Made by a program: the position numbers and the translations under genes. Of a stretch of DNA of 64,000 bases, positions 39,845-51,269 are shown one piece after another. Source of the stretch: Trichomonas vaginalis G3 (Eukaryota; Parabasalia; Trichomonadida; Trichomonadidae); NCBI RefSeq assembly GCF_026262505.1, contig NC_067204.1, positions 7,845,797-7,909,796 of the forward strand. Direction: 5' to 3'. Below the pieces are notes generated by a model that was not told where the DNA came from, ran no database searches, and worked only from the letters and a program-made list of their open reading frames with translations. Each line of letters opens with the position of its first letter. The stretch's first letter is position 1.

Positions 39845-40960
39845 AGTGACAGATTTTAAAAACGTATATAACTTTGTAATCATTTTTCTTGATATTTATA
39901 TATGGAAACATATGGTTTTAATGTAACCAATAGCTTGTTTAGTGTATTCCATCATATTGTTCCATATAATTAAATATCTTTCAATAATATGAAATACAAT
40001 TTCAAATCATTGAGGATAAAACAATCTTTTTGGAATAAATTTAAGACTAGCAAATGTCTACATTAATGAATTTCAATGATTTATGCTAACATTTCCATCC
40101 AATTGTCTAAATTGATGCATTTTTAATGGAAAAATCAAAAATTATTGCATTTGATCCCCCAAATTGGTATTAATATAAATAATATTCACAATTTTGGATG
40201 ATTTGCTAATCATCCCCGGGTTTATTCTGGTAATCACAATTCTTTATAAATTATATGATTTTTTTAGTGTATGAATCAATTACCTATCATATTTTAGTGA
40301 TTATACTATGAATGCCACTAAGTAGCAATCTGACTCATGAAATTATTAATTTTTTTACTAAATAGAATGGAATTAGCTATTTGGATGTCCATTGCTTTAG
40401 TTCCATACAGTACATTATATTTCTTATTATCATAGAGTGTGAAAATGAAAGGATTAAAAACTATAAAAAAATAATTCACCGGAGAACATTCATAATTTAT
40501 GCATTGCTCATAAATTCCTCAAGTGCATATGAGATACCCAATATAACTCATACAGTATCGTTCAATCTGAAAAAAATTAAGAAAATTACAACGGAACAAA
40601 AGTTTAGAATGCACATCTGAACACTCATGATAAGGTGTCACGAAATATTAGCTTTTTATTAGTAATCGGTGAGTTTGAAGATTCTTCAAAAAAAATTTGA
40701 GGGGCATTCGGATAGGATTGGATATTAAATCAGACTTCAATTCCTATATCTAATTCTATTTTTCGAAAAAAAACAACCTTAGTTCACTAAATGGTCAGAT
40801 AATTATCGTTTCGGTTATGAGAATGGCGGGAAATTTTAAACGATATTTTCTCACTAGATCTACTATATACGTATAGTTAAGCAATATTAAGGTAAAATAT
40901 TTTCCTAACGTATAAAATGTATTCAATTTTTCGCGGGTATGAGTGAAAAATTGAGAATGT
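39845..40960. other. 1.1-kb AT-rich gap, no gene recognised
   Basis: The ORF at 40381-40620 has no motif and random-looking composition. I see no repeat shared with the rest of the window. Confidence 0.55.
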
Positions 40961-40967
40961 CTGTTTG

Positions 40968-42095
40968 ATGGACCAACTGTGTCTAATGGCGATGAGAAGA
41001 CCGGTATCCCAAGAGTACCACAGCTCTTTGGTTTTTAACGGGCTGGAATGTCGCTCTGACCCAAAGGAACTCCTATCCTCGCTCTTGAACCGAGACGTTG
41101 GGGAGTTACCTGACAATGAAGATATCTTGTGGAAAAAACTCTACGATCTTACCTATCATGGGGGCAAAAGGTTCCAGCCAATATTCAAGCCCATTTGTAA
41201 GGACTTTGACTCAATAATCAGGCTGATAGACCAAGCTTCCAAGATTGTAGTAATTCTTGGTGCAGGCGGAAGCGTCGGACCTGACTTCCGATCCCCGGGA
41301 GGCTTATATGATTCGATTGCCAAGGAAGGCGCCTTCGAAGATCCTTGCCAAGTCTTCGATTTAGATACTTTTATGGATGATCCATCAGTCTTCTGGCGCT
41401 TTGCCCATACAATTTTCCCAGAAAGATATCCGCGCCATTCCCAAGCGCATTATTTCCTCGAAAACCTTGAAAAGCGTGGAAAATTGCTTAGATTGTACAC
41501 GCAGAACGTAGATGCTCTCGATGTCGGCATTCTTCCCGAGCATTTAAGATGTGTTCATGGATCATGGAGAGAATCATATTGTATGACGTGTGATGCTCTT
41601 CATACAATCGAAGACATTCGAGATTCCGTAGAAAAAGGTGAAGTTCCTCGATGCATCTTCTGTGGAGGTGCCATCAAGCCAGGAATAGTTTTCTTCGGGC
41701 AATCAGTTAACTTGAATGACTTCGAATTAGAAAATGATGCAAGAGAGGCCGATCTTTTGCTGGTTATAGGTACATCTCTTCGTGTGGCTCCTGTCTCTGA
41801 TATCCCTAGGATGATGAGAAACACGCCTTCCATATTAATTAATAGAGCGACTGTCAAAGGTCATTTTTCTGCTGAGTTACTCGGAGAATGCGATGATGTA
41901 GTCAATGCAATAGAAAGCGAGCTTGGCTGGTCTTCAGAAACCCAGCCTCAAGTCGAAATTAGCAAAATTACGAAATATGCAACAAACAAGTTCATATTCC
42001 CTTCTAATTCCGAATTTGCTACTAGAGTCGAGCCAACTACAAGGGCTGATTTCCTCGCCACATCTGTGCCAGTAGATGTTGACGATCTCGCATAG
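40968..42095 (+). CDS. Sirtuin (Sir2-family NAD-dependent deacylase)
   Basis: 375 residues from ATG 40968. NAD-binding Gly-Ala-Gly then Pro-Asp-Phe-Arg-Ser-Pro-Gly (about 96-110), Thr-Gln-Asn-Val-Asp (about 182-186), catalytic His in Val-His-Gly-Ser (about 201), and a Cys-x2-Cys plus Cys-x2-Cys zinc ribbon (about 210-240). Compared with the usual GAGxSxxxGIPDFR, the stretch between GAG and PDFR is a few residues short. N- and C-terminal extensions are unique. A short upstream ORF (40939-40968) overlaps the start. Deacylates histones or other proteins. Confidence 0.85.
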   Translation: MDQLCLMAMRRPVSQEYHSSLVFNGLECRSDPKELLSSLLNRDVGELPDNEDILWKKLYDLTYHGGKRFQPIFKPICKDFDSIIRLIDQASKIVVILGAGGSVGPDFRSPGGLYDSIAKEGAFEDPCQVFDLDTFMDDPSVFWRFAHTIFPERYPRHSQAHYFLENLEKRGKLLRLYTQNVDALDVGILPEHLRCVHGSWRESYCMTCDALHTIEDIRDSVEKGEVPRCIFCGGAIKPGIVFFGQSVNLNDFELENDAREADLLLVIGTSLRVAPVSDIPRMMRNTPSILINRATVKGHFSAELLGECDDVVNAIESELGWSSETQPQVEISKITKYATNKFIFPSNSEFATRVEPTTRADFLATSVPVDVDDLA

Positions 42096-42647
42096 AAAAG
42101 TGAACTCTCAGAAAATTTGTTTTTATAGATTTTAGAAAAAATTTTCTTTGAAGAAAATTTCTTCAAAGTGCGTTATATTATATATACTTGTTTTTGTCTG
42201 TATAAATCTGTCAACTTTCATCGTTACTTTCCTTCAATCAAATATGAAATTTTCAAATTTTGATTAGAAAAGATGTTTTTAGCGCACAAAAATCTGAAAT
42301 ATGTTTTATTTGGATGATGAGAATGTAACAAATAGTATGAAATTATACTATTTACACTATTTGGTCAGAACATTTTTCGAATTTCGTTTTTATTTATGAT
42401 TTCTCACATAAGAGCAATAAGAATCTTAATTATTTTGTTTCATATGTGATGTTCACGACTAGTTTTGCCGAATTAATCAATAAAATAAAAAAAATTGATA
42501 AATTCCACAAAAATATGTAAAATTTCTTCTTTTATTCTTATCAAAATTAGTTTATATATTCAATTAATTGAGGGCTGTTAATCGAGAAGAGCAGATCTCA
42601 TATTGTTATTGGATTTAAATTACTGATACCTTGTAATGTGGCAATAA

Positions 42648-44456
42648 TCAAAATGAAGCACCATAAGAAATAAGAAGTTCAATTATTTCTTTGTTATTCT
42701 GGGATTTAGCAAAATTAAGTGGTGTTTCTCCTTTAAAATTTTTTTCATTGATATTTGCACCATGTGAAATAAGAACTTCGGCAGTTTCTTTATTATTTGC
42801 ATATGCTGCATCATGAAGAGCGGTTCTTTGAGATTTATCTTTTTCATTGATATTTGCACCATGTGAAAGAAGAACTTCGACTATTTCAGTACTATTCTGA
42901 TATGCTGCAATATGAAGAGATGTTTTTCCATTGTTGTCTTTTTCATTGATATTTGCACCATATGAAAGAAGAAGTTCAATTGTTTCTTTGTAATTTTTCT
43001 TTGATGCAATATGAAGAGCGGCTCTTTAAGATTTATCTTTTTCATTGATATTTGCACCATGTGAAAGAAGAAATTCGACTATTTCATTATTATTATTCTC
43101 TGTGGCAATATGAAGAGATGTTTTTCCATATATATCCTTTTCATTGATATTAGCACCATGCAAAAGAAGAACTTGTGCTGTTTCTTTACTATTATTGCTG
43201 GCTGCATGATGAAGAGCTGTTTGGCCCCTCTTATCTTTTTCATTGACATATGCACCATGTGAAAGAAGAACTTCGGCTACTTCTTTACTATTATTATATG
43301 CCGCACTATGAAGAGGTGTTCCTCCTGAATATTTTCTTTCACTGACATTAGCGCCATATGAAAGAAGAAGTTCAGCTATTTCCTTACTATCATTAACTGT
43401 AGCGCTATGAAGAGGTGTTACTCCTTCATAATTTTTTTCTTTGGCATTTGCACCATGTGAAAGAAGAAGTTTTGCTATTTCATAGCAATTGTTACATGCT
43501 GCAAAATGAAGAGATGTCAAACCAAAATAATTATGATGATGGATATTTGCACCATGCAAAATGAAATATTCACAAAGAGATGGAATATTAAAAACCACCG
43601 AGTTAATTAAGCATTTGTCGATATAATTATTTTTATCAAAATGTACTAAAAAGGTTTCAAGATTATTATACTGTGCACAATAATCTAAATCGATCTCTAA
43701 ATTGTATTCATTCATCAAGAATGAAACAAAATCAATGTTGTGTGAAATAATTGCAGATATCATGCAATTTTCATTTGGTGTTTTATATTTCAAACATTCA
43801 CTCATGATCTCTGGATTTCCACCTAAAAATGAAAGTTGTAGACATATTTGAGTTATTTCTGAGCTGAATTTCGTTCTTAATAACTTGAAACAATCAACTG
43901 CTCCATGATAACAACATAATTCAAGTAATGAATATCCATCAGAAGAATATGGATATAATTGACTTTTAAGTTTTTGATTTTTATCAAAACCATCTCTTTC
44001 AGTGAATATGATGAATTCTTTCAAGTCATTATACATAATTGCTCTGTAAATTGTATTTTCTGTATGAATATCAAGTTTTTCTAATTTAATTTTTTCGAAA
44101 TCATCAGATTTGTATAATTTAATTCCATATTCTTTATAAAAAATGTAGTTAGAAATAGTTGGTATACCTCTGACCTTTGTTATTTGATAATCATCGCATA
44201 AGAATTTTGCAAGAGATAAAAATGACTTTGCATAGCGATTATTGTACGGAATAATGCATAAAATGCTATTTACGATATGTTGGGGAAAATGCTTCTTTGA
44301 ATCAATCAATTCGGTTTTGATCATTTTGTAAATCGAGTTTAAATCTTCTTCATTTTCCGTTTTTAACTAATATAAAGAATTATATGAATCGATGTAGTAT
44401 TTGTAGATACTTCTGAATTCACTATACTTATCATGATGATTGTCTTGGTCAGACAT
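42648..44456 (-). pseudogene. Ankyrin-repeat protein with two in-frame stops
   Basis: One continuous frame of about 600 codons: ATG 44456, head domain of the DUF3447-type found in trichomonad ankyrin proteins, then about 11 ankyrin repeats (Gly-Ala-Asn-Ile-Asn-Glu-Lys-Asp periodicity of 33 residues) ending at TGA 42648. It is interrupted by TAG at 44367-44369 and TAA at 43026-43028. At the second, sister repeats have CAA; the first lies where related proteins have Gln. Both look like C-to-T changes. Other genes here end in TAA, so reassigned stops are unlikely. As sequenced, the longest intact part is 43026-44324. Confidence 0.75.
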
Positions 44457-44465
44457 TAAAAAAAA

Positions 44466-44974
44466 TTAAAAAGTTAAGGGTGCACTAAAGACCAAACTTG
44501 CATTGCCATTAAGTAAAATAAACACAACTTGCAAATTTATTGAGAAACGTTTTATTTCTAAAAATAAAAGTGATTTGCCACAATAGTGAATAAAGGTCTG
44601 TTGATTCTCTATATAGTATAATATGTTTCCAAAGTTATAAAGCAAAATAAGATAATGTTTTTTACTTGCAAAAGATATCAGAGTATTATAACCGAAAGCT
44701 GCCAGGATAGGTATTAAGCATGCTAAAATCATATATTCCCTACAATAAATCGGAGAGATTCTACAGGATATTGACCTCATTTGTTTTGAAGAAAAAAATC
44801 TTCTTGGGTATTCATTACCAAGTTAAAGTATTTCATTAAACTTCCATGGGGTTTTATTAGAATAAATGATATGCTAATTAATTCATTTTGATATTCAAAA
44901 TGATCAAGAATTTCCAAGAACGCTGCGACGTCTATAAGCCTTGGATAAAATGACGAAAACATGTGATTAAACAA
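44466..44974 (-). other. Two adjoining small ORFs, doubtful
   Basis: Frames 44777-44974 and 44466-44780 abut on the minus strand and together resemble a decayed hydrophobic/aromatic protein of about 170 residues. No motif is recognised. May be a gene remnant upstream of the ankyrin pseudogene. Confidence 0.25.
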
Positions 44975-45123
44975 TAATTAGAGGAACAAATATAATAAAA
45001 ATTTATTAAATTATGATTTACTAATAACAAACAAGGTTAAACTGCTACTATTCAGTATGAGTATAGATAAATACACATTTCTGAATATATCAAAAAAAAT
45101 AAAAATAAGATTGAATTGAATGA

Positions 45124-45693
45124 TTAGTTAAGCATATTTGCAATGGACAATAACTCCTTAATGTTATGTCCAGAAGAGAAGCTGTCATAATTGAGATCTT
45201 TTTCAATAAATAGTTGAGGTGGATGTGGTAATTCTATGGTGGCCTTTCTGAAAAGGGGTTTTGGTGACCAATCATCTGCATCTTCCTTTTCAGCTTTTGC
45301 TATTTGTAAATCAGTATTTTCAGAAAATGACGGATTGAAATGATGACGTTTTAACCATCTCCAACGGTTCTTTATAGCCATTGATGAACGTCCTTTCAAT
45401 AAAGTAGCATGTTTAGCCCAGTTGTTAGGTGAATTTTTTTGGAGAGAAAATAATAAGCGATCTTCTTCATTTGTCCATGGGGAATTATCATTGCTAGGGT
45501 TTAGCATATAGAACCATCGTTCTCTGCATTGCTTTCCATTTCGTCCAGGAATTTGTGTGGCAAGACTTGACCATTTCATGTCAGGAAAGTTTTTAACAGC
45601 ATTCATTAGAAGCTGGTCTTCTTCAGGAGTCCATTTTTTCTTTGGGGAATGAAAGTTGCCTCTGCGTTGGCAAGGTTGGCTGAATTTTTGCAT
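45124..45693 (-). CDS. Two-repeat Myb (R2R3-type) transcription factor
   Basis: 189 residues. Two SANT/Myb repeats at about 21-69 and 71-118, each with regularly spaced Trp: Lys-Trp-Thr-Pro-Glu-Glu-Asp opens the first, Pro-Trp-Thr-Asn-Glu-Glu-Asp the second, and Gly-Lys-Gln-Cys-Arg-Glu-Arg-Trp marks the recognition helix. The C-terminus is unique. Trichomonads encode many such nuclear regulators that bind AACG-type sites. TTTTTTTCACTCATAA precedes the ATG, matching the initiator. A 25-bp piece of its upstream DNA (45781-45805) is repeated in inverted form at 46981-47005. Confidence 0.88.
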   Translation of the reverse strand: MQKFSQPCQRRGNFHSPKKKWTPEEDQLLMNAVKNFPDMKWSSLATQIPGRNGKQCRERWFYMLNPSNDNSPWTNEEDRLLFSLQKNSPNNWAKHATLLKGRSSMAIKNRWRWLKRHHFNPSFSENTDLQIAKAEKEDADDWSPKPLFRKATIELPHPPQLFIEKDLNYDSFSSGHNIKELLSIANMLN

Positions 45694-45942
45694 TTATGAG
45701 TGAAAAAAAATTCTGTGAGCCTGGTCAGAATATTGAAATTCAGATCAATCGGAATTTTTTGATGGTTGATATGTAATAAACAGAAATTCATCAAAAGTGA
45801 CAGCTCTCAATTTTTTGACATTTGTAAATTCTAAATTGAATGAGAAAAATGAAATAATACTAAGCATAATACAATATTCTAGATTTAATTATAATTAGGA
45901 AAAAGTTAGTTTTGAGAGTACTTCTCATAGGCATATAAAATG

Positions 45943-46850
45943 AAATCTTCTGAAAAATAATATCACATAAACTCATATTATTTTCTAATATATAACTATT
46001 TTATATAAAAATCAAATTCAATGATCTTAAAAGCGAAGGATAAACCTCAAAATTTACGAATATAATGCTTATCTATCATAAAACCATATGAAATATCAAT
46101 TTTTGCTTTACGCCTAATTTTTGACGACAATTAGCAAAAAATGTTAAATGTTAACACTCAGTCCATTTGAATATGAAAATAAAATTGACTTTGATTAAAT
46201 GTTTTTATTTATCATGCAATTCTTCTTGCGACCAAAGATTTGAATAAAATTTCAAAAAATAAGATAGCTTAAAAAATAATATACGGTAGTGTTTACTAAT
46301 AGATGAATAGTATATAAATTCTATTAAAATGGATTTGATCCAAAAAAATATATAAAATTTGATCATAAATAAAATCGTTTTAAATTACTTCTTCATTTAA
46401 ATTATAACAATTATTTTTGGTTTTATATTTTTTTTGGATCAAATCCATTTTAATAGAATTTATATACTATTCATCTATTAGTAAACACTACCGTATATTA
46501 TTTTTTAAGCTATCTTATTTTTTGAACTTTTATTCAAATCTTTGGTCGCAAGAAGAATTGCATGATAAATAAAAACATTTAATCAAAGTCAATTTTATTT
46601 TTCATATTCAAATGGACTGAGTGTTAACATTTAACATTTTTTGCTAATTGTCGTCAAAAATTAGGCGTAAAGCAAAAATTGATATTTCATATGGTTTTAT
46701 GATAGATAAGCATTATATTCCCACTCATTATATTCGTAAATTTTGAGGTTTATCCTTCGCTTTTAAGATCATTGAATTTGATTTTTATATAAAATAGTTA
46801 TATATTAGAAAATAATATGAGTTTATGTGATATTATTTTTCAGAAGATTT
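45943..46850. repeat. Giant near-perfect palindrome
   Basis: Arms of about 415-430 bp (45943-46358 and 46421-46850) are reverse complements with very few differences; the right arm has one 15-bp extra tandem copy near 46710-46730. The central spacer is about 60 bp. No ORF of note. It lies 250 bp upstream of the Myb gene. Could be a fold-back element or an inverted duplication. Confidence 0.9.
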
Positions 46851-47070
46851 TGTGTTCTTCTTCAAAATTTTATTTTTTTATTAAAAAGAACCTTTACAAA
46901 ATATACATTTACTTGAATTAATATTTAAAAACGTGCTCTATCAAAAGTTCCAAAAATTCAATATTTTAGCTTTTCTGATGTGTCACTTTTGATGAATTTC
47001 TGTTTACAACAGATAATATCATTTTGGCTATCTGGGATGATTATTTAATACGTTAAATTTTCTCAAAAGC

Positions 47071-48645
47071 TACATTCACTATTTTTGACAAAATTTTAAA
47101 TTTTCATGGAGTTGTAAATCTTATAATAACTAGATGAATAAGGAATGAATCCCAGTATAATGTGCATCATTATATTAAACACTATATGTAAGGCTAATGA
47201 TTCTATTAACACTTATGAAGATCTATAGTATTTGAGCAGATAAATTTGATAATTTCCAAAACTCTTATATTTCAAAATTAAAGTGTGCGAATGCATTTAA
47301 ATGAGAGCAAAAAGAGATTGATGCTGTTAAAACTAGGTGTTAATTTGCAATTATTTCGCATCACAAGAACTACCCAGTAAATTCGGCTATCTTTCTTTGC
47401 AATTATTCTCCATTATACATATAATATAATGGTTAGGGTTTGAAGAAAAGTTACTAGAGAATTATTGACTTTTGAAATAATGCAGAATTTTACTTGAAGA
47501 AATCATTAATTTATGAGTTCCAAATTGCTAAGCATGACGAAGGATCATTAAATTTGCTACAATTAAATACACTTATTGCAGAATTAAGATTTTTGAAATT
47601 AAAAGTTTGAAATATTGCCTTTTTGAATAAAAATTTAAATTTTATTATATAATCATGATAATATCTTATAGAAATTAAAAGAAAATATTTTAAACCATTC
47701 AAATATTTTGAATGTCTTATCAATTTAAAATATTAAAAGATAGCTTGATTTTATCATCATTAGTTGTTATCAAAGTTTTCTTCTTTTGATGAACAACAGT
47801 AAATGATTTGTTAATTACTTGTCTTCCTTTTTCGCAGCAAACTCGAAAGTTATGATGATAATCTTGCTGTCAATTTTGAAACTCTCTGATTTACAAGTAA
47901 GCATTCCTTTGGAAAAGCAGTCCTATTCTGTTTTCAAGATATTTTAAAGCCTCCATTTCATACAATGCGCAGATCTATTCGAAATTGCAAGAACTCTCAA
48001 GAAAAATGCAGCAGCAAAGAAGATTCCATAGTTTCTAGCATCAAAAATTTACAACCTTAATACAACAGTTAAAGAGAAGCTCGAAAAGAAAATATTTAAC
48101 CATAAAGCTGGAAACCATTCGATATCTACTATTGGATCTAATAAAAAGTTAATTATAACATATTTAACATGCTATTTGTTGACTTTGTTCCATTATATTA
48201 CCATATATATCTTTTTGAAATCTAAAATATTTTTACGATTTTAACCATGTGTTGTTGAAACCATATATCAATCTTAGCTAAAGTATAGTTTATGAGTCTG
48301 TCACCATCTAACGTATGAATTTTCAAAAATGTCAAATATGTTCATTTTTTCTGTAGATTCAGCCATAATTTCACGTTGTTATACTATTCAACTATTATTT
48401 AATATTTTTATTGATTTAAATATATGATGAGATGCTTAGTTCTCCTGGAAATCGATTTTTAATCGCAATTTTAACTTTCCAAAAAAAATTCAAAAATAAA
48501 AATCCCTCTCAATTTTCTAAGTTTTATAACTCGCCAAATCTCTAGCCAAATTTTTTGGCCCGTATAAATATTGTTAGGCACTATATAGGGATGCTATTTA
48601 TCCTATTTTCATCCCATTTTACTGTTATCGCCTAGTGAATGTACC
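47071..48645. mobile_element. MULE-like non-autonomous transposon, family B copy 1
   Basis: 1,575 bp with (GG)TACATTCACTA termini in inverted orientation and 9-bp flanks CTCAAAAGC/TTTAAAAGC (7 of 9 match). Longest ORF 70 codons (47511-47723), shared by copy 2. No transposase. Copy 2 lies inverted at 57257-58834. Confidence 0.8.
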
Positions 48646-48962
48646 TTTAAAAGCGGTTAATGTGTCGCGAGCTTGAAGTCTAAAATGGCAAATACTGAAA
48701 CTTTTTTAAATTTTGATTGGATAAATAAATTATACATTATATTAGCATTCTAAAACAATTATTAAAATCGAGTTCGGGAAATCTGAAATTTCATGAAAAG
48801 TGACAAAAAGTGCCAAATTGCCAGTATATGAGATTTTAATGTTACCAGAACACACATACCATACATAGTCTAATATTCATAATATAAATGAATTTTATTG
48901 ACATCAATAAATTTGAATCATGGAGTTGATAAATATTAATAAGTTAATACTAATTTACATAT
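48646..48962. other. AT-rich spacer, no gene
   Basis: Contains one AAAAGTGAC motif at 48797-48805 with no ORF next to it. Nothing else recognised. Confidence 0.5.
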
Positions 48963-50014
48963 AAGGGGTTCGTTTTGCGAAAAAACGTACAATACGCAAT
49001 TTCGCTAAAAAAACATTTAGCTAGCAATTTCGACCTTTGACTCCACTCAAGACGTCACTTTTTTAATTTTGCGGTATCATATTTTTGGAAAATCTTTATG
49101 AATATTATATAAAAAGTCTCTTTAATATCTATATTTCATGTTTTTATCGATTTTTAAAGTTTTTGCGAAAAGTATTCAATTATTTTGCTATTTGGTCGGG
49201 TAAATGTCAGATTTGCGACATTTTCTGATATGATATTCAGATTCTACGTTTGATAATAATGCTTATAAGAACCCTCTTGCTATTGTGTCAAAATTGCGAA
49301 ACCCGATAGCAAAAATATCTCGCAATATCAAAATTGAGATATTGAGTGAATTATGCATTATAGAGATTAAAATCTGATTTGTGAAAACATCTCATCAGTT
49401 TCTAGCTAATTCAAAAATCTTTACTATCTTATTCGATTAAAATGAAAAGGGAATAGTTTCATTATGCTTTAAATGACAGCCTTATAATATAATCATAGTT
49501 TTCGCTCAATATGCAGCATTTTTTTTCGAAATCTATGGTCAATATCCTAAATACTGATTGCTTTGCATTCATATCTCTTACATTTTCTATACCCACATCA
49601 CTATTCATTGCTATTCCTATCTTTTTCATTTTTGTTTGTTTCTCATAATTTCTCAAAAAACACGATAACTTGATATTTGTAAATATCATACTTTATAACG
49701 TAAATAAGAAATTGACCTATTAAGAAAAGCAGTAATGAAAAGAAAATCTGAAATTCATAAAAATTACAAGTTTCTGATGACAATTAGCTTAATTAAACCA
49801 GGTACAAGATTATATAATTGTATTTTCTATCCAATTATCCATATAATATCTTATCCAGAAAAAATAACTTGATCAATACCAAATGATTTTTTAACTAGTA
49901 AATAAAGTATTTTCTTTACACACACATTGTATATCATAGTTTTTTTTTGGTTTCGCAAAACATCCAAAAACAAATATGCTATAAAAGTGACAATTTTAGC
50001 AAAACGAAACCCTT
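48963..50014. mobile_element. MULE-like non-autonomous transposon, family A copy 2
   Basis: 1,052 bp, nearly identical to 31217-32270 apart from small indels. Same termini (first bases AAGGGGTTCG, one change). 9-bp flanks TTTACATAT/ATTACATAC (7 of 9). Carries the same 75-codon minus-strand ORF (49462-49689). Confidence 0.85.
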
Positions 50015-50194
50015 ATTACATACAAATGTGAATCAAGATATATTAAAATTATCGAGTTTTAATTTTTGAGTTTTGAATCTCCCGAATTTCCCATACAAAC
50101 ATATATTAATTTTATAAAATATAGAAATAAAATCAGCTTCTACAATGCTTTTTGAAATGTGTCTCCGCGCGCCGATAGAAATGAATGACAAGGC

Positions 50195-50600
50195 TGTCAT
50201 GCACCAGTGTGTTATAACAGATCGATTTATAGTGAAATTTAATAAAATAATTATTAAATTAAATTTGATATTCAGAGACGGCGCTACGCGCCTTTTAGCA
50301 TTCTGGGCACGTAAGTGCCCAGAATGCAAGATTGAGAAATTTGAAACTTCGTTTCAAATTTCTGCCTTGCAAATATGCAAAAAGAAAGTCAAGAAAAAAA
50401 AATTTTGAAATTGAGAATAAAAATAATATCGTGATTTTTTGTGATATATGGATTTTTTAGAAGATTTTAGAGATTGAAATCTCAATTTATAAAAATTTTT
50501 TAAATTGAGAGGAATTTTAATGATATTATTTTATTTGATATTTGGAATTTTTAGATGATTTTAGAGATGTCAGTCTCAATTTAAAAAATTTACAAAAAAT
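50195..50600 (+). repeat. Triple-hairpin repeat, copy 1
   Basis: Three perfect hairpins in a row: GGCGC-TAC-GCGCC (about 50280-50292), GCATTCTGGGCAC-GTAA-GTGCCCAGAATGC (about 50300-50329) and GAAATTTGAAAC-TTC-GTTTCAAATTTC (about 50337-50363). They are followed by AT-rich repeats with TCTCAATTT. An inverted copy lies at 58845-59225. No ORF. A 60-bp direct repeat (about 50065-50123 and 50926-50989) flanks the block. Confidence 0.85.
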
Positions 50601-51056
50601 GATCGTAAAATAATCGTTTTTGTTCAAATCCTTTTCATTTCGGGAAATTGAAGTTAAATATCAAAGAGATTGTCTATGCATATGTTAAATTAAATCATTA
50701 AAAAGTGTTTTGATGACTTTTTCTAACCGCAAATTGTCACTTTTTGATGTTTTAAAATTATTATATATCCTATATGCATATAAGATACAAATTAATATTA
50801 AAACTCCAAAATCGATTTTTGAGAGAATCAAATTTATCACATCTCATCGTTGTTCCGAATTAATATTTTATTTGTAATGTACATATTATCACAATTATAT
50901 TTATCATATTAAAATTCAAAAATAATTTTTGAGTTTCAGATCTCCCTAATTTCCCATATAAATATATGTTTATTTTATTAAAAATAGAATGTCCAATTAT
51001 TGATAAAAATCGATCCGCTTTTCTACCGGTCAAGCTATATATATATAGAACCCATC

Positions 51057-51127
51057 CATGTAAACCTCGATGTTACTTTTGCGGCCGAGCGGAGCGAAGC
51101 CGCAAAAGTAACATCGAGGTTTACATG
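51057..51127. repeat. Perfect 29-bp inverted repeat at a rearrangement junction
   Basis: Arms 51057-51085 and 51099-51127 are exact reverse complements around a 13-nt GC-rich spacer. The right arm ends directly at the orphan 3' half of the TfoX-C-like gene (51128). GC-rich core GCGGC-CGAGCGGAGCGAA-GCCGC. Confidence 0.9.
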
Positions 51128-51268
51128 ATGGAAAATGATGAAACTGCATGCCTTCATATGCTCTATGCACTCGAAGGAGCTGTCGAAATGAAGAGATATA
51201 CGGAGCTTTCTGCAGAAACTAAGAAGGAATTAAAAACTTATTTCACAAATCTGAGAAGAAAGAAATGA
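51128..51268 (+). pseudogene. 3' half of a split TfoX-C-like gene
   Basis: About 46 codons containing Ala-Cys-Leu-His-Met-Leu-Tyr-Ala-Leu-Glu-Gly-Ala, the C-terminal signature of TfoX C-terminal (helix-hairpin-helix-like) domains, and a Lys-rich end at TGA 51268. It lacks the N-terminal half, which lies on the other strand at 59261-59413. Inverting 51128-59260 would place the two halves in frame. The open frame upstream (from 50966) translates the palindrome and is not trusted. Confidence 0.75.
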
Positions 51269-51269
51269 A

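Noticed and set aside
42648-44456. Stop-codon reassignment (TAA/TAG as Gln)
   Set aside because: Most genes in the window, including uL13 and sirtuin, end in TAA or TAG at the expected length.
50966-51127. Upstream extension of the TfoX-C-like 3' half
   Set aside because: Translates the palindrome and AT-rich repeat; no similarity to the domain's N-terminal half, which is found at 59.3 kb.
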